Shown one piece after another: positions 57,870 through 64,000 of a DNA stretch of 64,000 bases; the stretch's first letter is position 1, and every line of letters starts with the position of its first letter. The DNA comes from Spongilla lacustris (lineage: Eukaryota > Porifera > Demospongiae > Spongillida > Spongillidae), in NCBI GenBank assembly GCA_949361645.1, contig OX442429.1, forward strand, positions 5,193,167 to 5,257,166. Reading direction: 5' to 3'. A program made the translations under genes and the position numbers. The notes below the pieces were generated by a model. It did no database searches. It had not been told where the DNA came from and worked only from the letters and a program-made list of their open reading frames with translations.

Positions 57870-58530
57870 TTTATTCCGTGTGACGTCACGTAGAAATGGG
57901 GGTGTGGCACGTATGTACCGTAGAGTACCGCGATATATCCCCCCCCCCTCCGCCCCCACCTAAAAAAAACGGTCCGTGTTTAAACGAGCGTATCTTCGTA
58001 CTCGTTAACGCTTCCGCGCACCTGTTTCTAAATTCCAGGAAAGAACTGGTATTCCAACAGGATTTTAAAGAATAGCACGCAGCTGCGTTCATGATTACGT
58101 CGATACGCTCGTTGAAACACGGGCCATTTTTTTTTGGTGGGGGCGGAGGGGGGGGGGGGGGGGGATATCTCGCGGTACTCTACGGTAAATTTACAAAATG
58201 GTTCACCGCTGCACTAAGTTCGACACTAAGCCTCGCCTGAACCATCGCTATAAAGGTATTGCGAAAAGTTACCGTTTGGTTGGACATCATTTTCCTACCA
58301 GTGATTCAAATTTGGCATTAGAAGTATTTTCGGTGTTGGAGTTATGATATGTTTTACCTCCGGGACCTATCAGGCCTCGGATACAGCCAGCGGAGTGAAT
58401 CTATAAAATCAAAATCGTACTATATGTATTTAAGGGATGGGGCAATACGTTTCCTGAATTTAGCAAGAAACGGATGTATGGTTGTGGAAATATAACGTTT
58501 TTAAAAACACCTTAAAAGTCATCATTTAAA
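57870..58530. repeat. Inverted dispersed repeat, copy 2 (filled site)
   Basis: Reverse complement of 53,240-53,600, interrupted by the MITE at 57,918-58,185 and by a short extra segment near 58,395-58,430. The GACGTCACGTAGAAATGG and AAATTTACAAAATGGTT blocks flank the MITE. Confidence 0.82.
57918..58185. mobile_element. MITE inserted at TA, with the empty site present in the same window
   Basis: The inverted ends are CCGTAGAGTACCGCGATATA and its near complement ending in GCGGTACTCTACGG. Inner arms include CCCCTCCGCCCCCACC, GTGTTTAAACGAGCGTATC and their complements. The left flank CACGTATGTA and right flank TAAATTTAC collapse to CACGTATGTAAATTTAC at the empty site (53,560-53,580, opposite strand). 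This proves insertion with TA duplication. A poly-G tract of about 17 lies near the right end. A diverged relative is at 39,012-39,181. Confidence 0.93.
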
Positions 58531-58791
58531 ACGGTACCGAGTTCATATGTGCCACATCTTTAGTCCCGCGTATGTGTACTGACCACGAGAGGATTTGAAC
58601 AGACAATTTGCATGTCTGCGATATGAATCAACGATGACTTAGCTTTTTACCTCTAGTCGTATAAACTTCAATATACAACTTCTAGACTAAGACTACATGT
58701 ACTGTAATCTAAACAGCGCTATCTAATTAGTCGTTCTATCTTGTTTATTAATATACGACCACTTTTAGCTAGCGAAGTTGTTTTTGTCAAA

Positions 58792-59109
58792 ATGCCTTCT
58801 CGGCTACGAAAGAGGAAAGCTAAGCGACGAGGAATACCTCCTAAATCGAGACTATGAGTTAGAGTCCTCCCGAGTTCGGTACGATGCTGATGCTGAACAA
58901 AGGCGGGCGTCAGCTCGTGACATGTACAAAGCAAATCTGGAGTCGAACCGAGCTTCTAAGTGGTGGCGACAGGAAAAGAATTCTGTTGCGGTGCGAGCGA
59001 GCTTCTAAGAGGCGGCGTTATGAACTGAACTCAGACAAGAAACGAGCTTCTAAGAGGGAAAGCTTGGCGCACGAGTTTGGAACTAGAACAGCAGCAAATC
59101 TAATACTAT
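58792..59109 (+). pseudogene. Decayed 'RAS-repeat' protein, copy 1
   Basis: MPSRLRKRKAKRRG opens a basic N terminus, then a stop. In another frame, repeated units follow: YDADAEQRRASARDMYKAN, LESNRASKW, then ERASKRRRYELNSDKKRASK. The 5' sequence GAAGTTGTTTTTGTCAAAATG matches that before the relative at 63,111. From memory, such Arg/Ala/Ser repeat proteins are abundant in sponge and other invertebrate genomes, often in repeats. Frameshifts make this copy non-functional. Confidence 0.68.
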
Positions 59110-59110
59110 A

Positions 59111-59386
59111 AATAAAAATCATTCTCTATGAGAAAGTTGGTGGCATATAGGATTTGAAGGCAAGGGTGGTGTAAAAAGGAAGGAAACAAGGGTCTAATAA
59201 TAAGGGAAAATGGAATAGTCCTATATTTAGCACATTTCTGCATGTAGGATATGTGTTGTTCGTGTGCTAAATATAGGACTATTCCATTTTCCCTTATTAT
59301 TAGACCCTTGTTTCCTTCCTTTTTACACCACCCTTGCCTTCAAATCCTATATGCCACCAACTTTCTCATAGAGAATGTTTTTTATT
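59111..59386. mobile_element. Near-perfect foldback MITE, arms about 123 bp
   Basis: 59,111-59,233 and 59,264-59,386 are reverse complements almost base for base (from AATAAAAATCATTCTCTATG inward to GACTATTCCATTTTC and AATATAGGAC), around a 30-bp loop. The near identity of the arms implies recent origin or gene conversion between them. A diverged half is found after the receptor gene at 19,564. Confidence 0.92.
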
Positions 59387-59423
59387 TACTTGTTTCATTA
59401 ATTTTTGTTCATACCCGATTATT

Positions 59424-59546
59424 AGTCTCGGCCCCAGACCCATTCGCAGCAGCGGATGGATACATCACCACTATGCGGAAACAGCCCATGCAAGACTGTG
59501 CAAACGATGATCATTGTTACGTACATTTGGGTCTGGGTATGAGACT
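59424..59546. mobile_element. Short inverted-repeat MITE
   Basis: The ends AGTCTCGGCCCCAGACCCA and TGGGTCTGGGTATGAGACT are inverted, with about 85 bp between. The right 40 bp recurs at 5,705-5,745. Confidence 0.72.
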
Positions 59547-59549
59547 GAG

Positions 59550-60614
59550 AAAGAGGAGAGCCTGGTAGCTTAATCGATTCATGCGTGCGTATCGAAGGCT
59601 GGGACATGTGTCTAAAACCAAGGTAAAGACATTTTAAATAGGGGGCTAAAATCTGTTGCCATACGCTTGTTTAGCCCATCGTGTTCACTGATCTGAGAGT
59701 ATGGTGCTAGCCCTTTAATGTACAGTTGTCATCCCGGGAAAGTTCAGTCACTCTTTTTTGAGAGTGCAACGTATTATTGCGTCATAAATTAATATTACAT
59801 TGTTACTGCTACTCAATTGATGTCAGTGTCACATGATGCACACTATACAACACAACACAGCAACTACTTCCAGAGCCTACTACCAATGTCTGAAATCATG
59901 ACACCATAGGCATACACAGGCTTGAGCAGGGGGCAGGCAAAAATTCACATTCTGCGGCAAAAACAGACTAACTATCCTGCTCCAATACACACAACAACTG
60001 CAACAGTCCGTTCTGAGTCGCAAAACACCAACATTTTCAAGTCACCACCAGCCATGTCAGCTGAACTCCAATCAAGGACCAAATATAAGCACTCCATTTA
60101 TTATATTCTGGAGGAAGCTTCAACAAATCTGATCCCTGAAAAGTGTGATGCACCATCACTAACTCCACACTAGGTACCTACATTGTACACAACCATCACC
60201 AAGTCTGGTCCCTAAATCCACTGAACAATCTCCATAGTACATGCCATCATCACATTGCATTGCCAACCTAAGCCTCTCAAAAATTTCAGGACCAACATCA
60301 TTCAAACACTACTGTCATCCTCCTATATATGTAGAGTACACCAGTGAAATAGTGAATCATCATATTTATATCATACCTTTACTTTTATTTGTGACCTGCA
60401 CACAGTAAGTGTTCAAATGAATCTTAAAAGTGTTGATGGTGTCATACACTGCAGCAACACTGTAAAGTTACATGTATACATGAGTAAATAAATTGCTTTT
60501 GTAAGTTCAGGTAAACAGAAGCCATATCAACACCAGCAGACCTAAATATATGTTTGGTCATCAGATAAGATGCAGGGGGGGGGGGGGGGGGGGGGTTGGG
60601 GGTTGCAACCCCCC

Positions 60615-60645
<31 letters not shown>

Positions 60646-62640
60646 GCCCAAAATCACTTTTTTTTCGCTCGCAGTTGTACGCGACAGCACCCCCCCCCCC
60701 CCCCCCCCCCGCTCATTGAATTGGCTGAAAGCGGACGGACAGCACCCCCCTCCCCCTGCTTGTTGAATCAACCGGAGGTGGACAGCACCCCCCCCCCCCC
60801 CCCCTCCACTCGTCTTATTATTAATTATAACAACCCCCCCTTTTCTGAAATCCTGTATCCACCCCTGAGATGTTCAAAGAAGCAATGAATACAAACATGC
60901 ATTACTGATAGGATGCAATCTACAAAGTGATGGCTGTACATGTACCTGGTACACACTCTACAAGCCCATATACAGGCACTTCCTTCTCCCCACCTGTTAC
61001 TAGACACTTACGTCACTTCGAACGGATGAATGCAGTATCTTACTGATGTTCCATTAAGCTTTTGTTCTTCCTTTCAAAGCTCTTTAAACTGGTGTTGGTA
61101 GTGGCTCAGTAAATGTCACCATTACCTTTTTCTTCTTTATTTACAGCTTGTAGCTTCATTGTGTACCAATTGACAAATGACTGGTGTATGGAGAAATGAG
61201 GTATATGGGCGCTGGTAGCTCCCCTACGAGTGACTCTCCCATGGTAGCTGATTGCTCATTTGCAGTGAGGCAGATTGGTAGCTGTAGGACCCACTGCTGT
61301 ATCTTGGTGGTGTTCCGTACAGCTGCTATTTTTTTCTGATGTTGGTAGAGGCTCAGAACCAAATGTCACACCACCATTTTTGCAACTTACAGAAGACACT
61401 GACGCACATCTCTACAGAGTAGATAAAGAAACATGACTAATACACTCAACTCAATGCAGCATTCATTTACCTTGATATTGGACCAACATCTTTACACTAT
61501 ATCCAGAACATTAAAGCCATATCAGCTAACAGCAGAACACATAGTGGGAAGGGCGGCATGCTCAGGCAGGCCATTGAGACCTATGCATACCACAACAGGT
61601 CTTCAAATGAAGAATGCCCTTAAAATTCTGCAGAACTATGTGGCTTGCTGCCTCCATATCTGTCTTGATCCCCCATCAACCTTGCTGTAACACCTATAGT
61701 AAATTTTTATAAAATATTATATTACAAAGATAACACACAATTTTGCCTCCCACCTCATTTATAGTCAAATATGTCTGAGCTGTCATTAGGATGACTGCAT
61801 CTCCATATGTGACACACACATTACCTTCATTAAACTACCATTGCATTGCCAAACTAATCCTCTTTCCAATTTCAGGATAAGCACCACACACTTATTGTTC
61901 ACTTTTGCAGCACCCCTGGAGGACCATATCAATCTTCTCCATAGATGTAGATGTACAGTACTCTTCATGTACTCTTCTATACGTGGAGTACACCAGTCAA
62001 ATAGCGTATCATGATTTTTATATCCATACCTTTGTTTTCCTTTCCAAAGTTACACATGTGACCCGCTCAGCTAGGAAGCGTTCTAAAATGTTATAACAGA
62101 ATGGAAGAATCAAAGACATACATGTAGCAACAGGACTACAGGAGACATGTCGGCAATACAAGCAGACTCCAACACAAGCAGGACAGCATGCTTGGTAAAC
62201 AGAAGCCATATTCAGTCACCGCAGTGCACTTCAAAGAAACATTGAATAAAATTATGCAGGCAGAACACAATAGTGGGAAGGGCTAAACGTCATGGCATGC
62301 TCAGGCAGGCCATTGACACTTATGCATACCTCAACAGGTCTTCAAATGGAGAATGCCCTTAGACTTCTGCAGAACTATGTGGCTTGCTGACTCCATATCT
62401 GCCTTGATCCCCCATCAACCTTGCTGTAACACCTATAGTATGTATGACCACAATGATAGAACCACACATGTCTGAGCTGTCAGTAGGATGACACCTTCCC
62501 CCACACAGTAGCTGAATAGAACCGTCTGAGAGAATGTGCAGGATGGAGGAATGAGGTTGCCCTGGTAATATGGGCACTATGTCCATGTTGACTTTGCAAC
62601 GCAAAGGTTAATAAACATTATTTTATAATACATGCACGCA
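59550..62640. repeat. Region of diverged repeats and homopolymers, no gene recognised
   Basis: About 130 bp around 61,575-61,705 (TCTTCAAATG, GAACTATGTGGCTTGCTG, CCCCCATCAACCTTGCTGTA) recurs in the same orientation at 62,335-62,450. 60,335-60,385 recurs at 61,985-62,035 (AGTACACCAGT), and ATGTCTGAGCTGTCA at 61,768 and 62,468. Frames on both strands are short and unassignable. A homopolymer block lies at 60,573-60,838. Confidence 0.65.
60573..60838. repeat. Homopolymer block: G, C and T tracts with CAGCACCCCC repeats
   Basis: A G run of about 21, GGTTGGGGGTTGCAACC, a C run of 12, a T run of over 20, then three CAGCACCCCC(C)n units with GCGGACGGACAGCACC and GGTGGACAGCACC. The outermost parts pair as G against C, so it is probably a foldback element end with expanded tracts. 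Assembly of such tracts is error-prone. Confidence 0.7.
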
Positions 62641-62698
62641 TGCATGTACATGTTCAAAATACGTATTGTATCACTCAGTCGAACTCGAACATACGTAC

Positions 62699-63111
62699 CT
62701 TTGGGGTTTATTGGTAGATATCTTTCTAAGCCCATTATCCTTAGCTTGCGGTAGCATTTGCTTCGTGCAGCATGTTGATCTGTCGGTCGTTCTTGCAATC
62801 GCATTCTTTTCGCAGGAGAAGCGATGGAATCGTCGCGATGTTCTGCACTGTTCATGGCCTCATTGTACCGTTGCCGCTTGAAAGATAGTATTGGCTCGGG
62901 GTTCTTGTGATATTTTTCCCACTCAGCAGTTTGCTTTTGATCGGAGTTCTGTTGATATCGTTCTTCCTCAGCGGTTAGTTTTGGCTCGGGGTTCCGATGA
63001 TATCGTTCTCGAGCTTTTTCTTTGCTCTCTTCTGACTTTCAATATTTCCTCTCGCTTTTGGAGGTATTCCGCTCGACGTTTAGCTCTAGCCTTACGCTGA
63101 CGTGAACGCAT
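62699..63111 (-). CDS. 'RAS-repeat'-family protein exon, one single-base frameshift
   Basis: The ATG at 63,111 opens MRSRQRKARAKRRAEYLQKR. After about 35 codons a run of five A shifts the frame. In the +1 frame the protein continues with repeats of about 15-17 residues (ERYHRNPEPKLTAEE, ERYQQNSDQKQTAEW, EKYHKNPEPILSFKR). It ends in SPAKRMRLQERPTDQ (nuclear-localisation-like) and a donor GTACGT after 62,699. Removing one A would give an uninterrupted exon, so this is either a young pseudogene or a sequence error. Later exons were not found. Related to 58,792-59,109. Confidence 0.55.
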
Positions 63112-63249
63112 TTTGACAAAAACAGCTTCACTAACAAAAGCAAACGATATAAACACCTTAACTACGAACAGGAACACCAGAGAAATAGCCTCACGTGTAC
63201 ATGTAGTTCTAATATTTAAGCTCAAGTAGGTGTGGCTACAGCATCTATC

Positions 63250-63822
63250 ATGGCCGTATGGCTTGAAACACACCATTTCTAGCCAGAGCTACTGTAACAA
63301 GCGATCCCTATGAACATACTCACTTGTACGGATATAACTTGAAATTCTGAACCTATTGATACCACTGACGTTCTTTGAAACAGCTCCTGTGTCGAGTTTT
63401 TTCCCCAGTAAAGTTATCAACATATGTATTTATGTTATCAGTTCCAGGTCCAATAGGATCCACGTGTATCTGACTCAAAAGGGCACTACCGCTTGAAATT
63501 CTGAACGTACTGGCACCATTCGCGTCCTTTGAAACGGTTCTTATCTCGAGTTCTTTACAAATAAAGGAAGAAGGAGAAAATGGCCGCCGTTCCGTCTGGG
63601 GACGAGGAAAAACAGAATCCCTTTTGTTCTCTTGAACGACACGGTTTTGCGACATCAAACAAACACGAAACGGCTCATTTTTGATTTCTTGTTCGATACC
63701 GACGACTAGCTAAGCCATCCGATTGATAGGAGTCCCGTTAGAAGCGGGTCCCGTTTTTTAAATGATATTCACAATCGGGGTCAAATCCTATATGAGAGTT
63801 ACTAACGTAACTCTCGATAATT
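63250..63822 (-). repeat. Dispersed repeat with protein-like remnants, copy 2
   Basis: Inverted copy of 51,268-51,825. It keeps CKELEIRTVSKDANGA and NTYVDNFTGEKT in broken frames. It lies just upstream (minus strand) of the RAS-repeat exon, so the two may belong to one larger element, but copy 1 has no such neighbour. Confidence 0.72.
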
Positions 63823-63982
63823 TACAACGTCCGTACGTCCCGTACGTCCGCGTAACCACCTATTTATAAACTCCGCCTAGCGTATGCAATTGTGGGTAAT
63901 GTATTTTATTGCGTGCGCGGGCTATTAAATAGGTTGCGTAGTAACCGTACATTGCAACAGGTGGTAGATTCAGTACTGTATG

Positions 63983-64000
63983 TTAAAAAAAAAAAAAAAA
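63983..64000. repeat. A tract at the window edge
   Basis: The last bases are all A. This may be a poly-A end of a retroposed sequence or a simple tract cut by the window. Confidence 0.4.

Noticed and set aside
60442..60888. Overlapping 109- and 112-codon ORFs on opposite strands
   Set aside because: Translations of G, C and T tracts only.

Overview
This is an animal nuclear DNA window. It probably comes from a sponge (Porifera), for three reasons. One gene fuses a GGAI-type beta-helix ectodomain to a multi-pass membrane domain, an architecture I associate with large sponge gene families. A P-protein (OCA2-like) gene has many small exons in phases that agree throughout. Much of the rest is a dense mixture of non-autonomous DNA transposons. 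No bacterial-style operon is present. The phylum is an inference, because there is no rRNA or mitochondrial marker to fix it.

Layout. 1-740 is a 55-bp minisatellite. 1,560-2,263 is a chimeric dead fragment, followed by an array of palindromes to 2,664. 5,820-6,632 is an unrecognised ORF. 7,860-10,850 is a decayed and internally deleted copy of the interval 15.8-20.8 kb. 15,580-19,469 is the large exon of the ectodomain/7TM-like receptor. 20,452-29,962 (minus) is a complete 23-exon P-protein-type permease gene; its exon phases sum to 2,163 nt, or 720 codons plus stop. 30.2-37.3 kb holds a hAT-like element, a decayed Ginger-type transposon and a truncated Ty3/Gypsy retroelement. 39,950-42,236 (minus) is an intact two-exon secreted heme peroxidase. 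Its inverted, dead copy lies at 48,760-51,030 (plus). Between the two peroxidase copies sits a second Ginger-type element (43,685-47,469), itself invaded by a hAT-like element and by a TIR element carrying a RecQ-helicase fragment. 51.2-64 kb is almost entirely repeats: nested TIR elements, foldback MITEs, a decayed 'RAS-repeat' protein family and homopolymer tracts.

Three genes look functional: the receptor, the permease and the peroxidase. They do not form a pathway; they are neighbours in a repeat-rich region. The recurring novelty is a class of terminal or subterminal 'word arrays'. In at least nine places the end of a mobile element consists of one short word repeated together with its reverse complement, and each element uses a different word. 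Two of these families can be tied to Ginger-type ends (TGTCAC...GTGACA with 4-bp flanking repeats) and two to hAT-like ends (8-bp target duplications). One MITE insertion is shown directly by an empty site elsewhere in the window.
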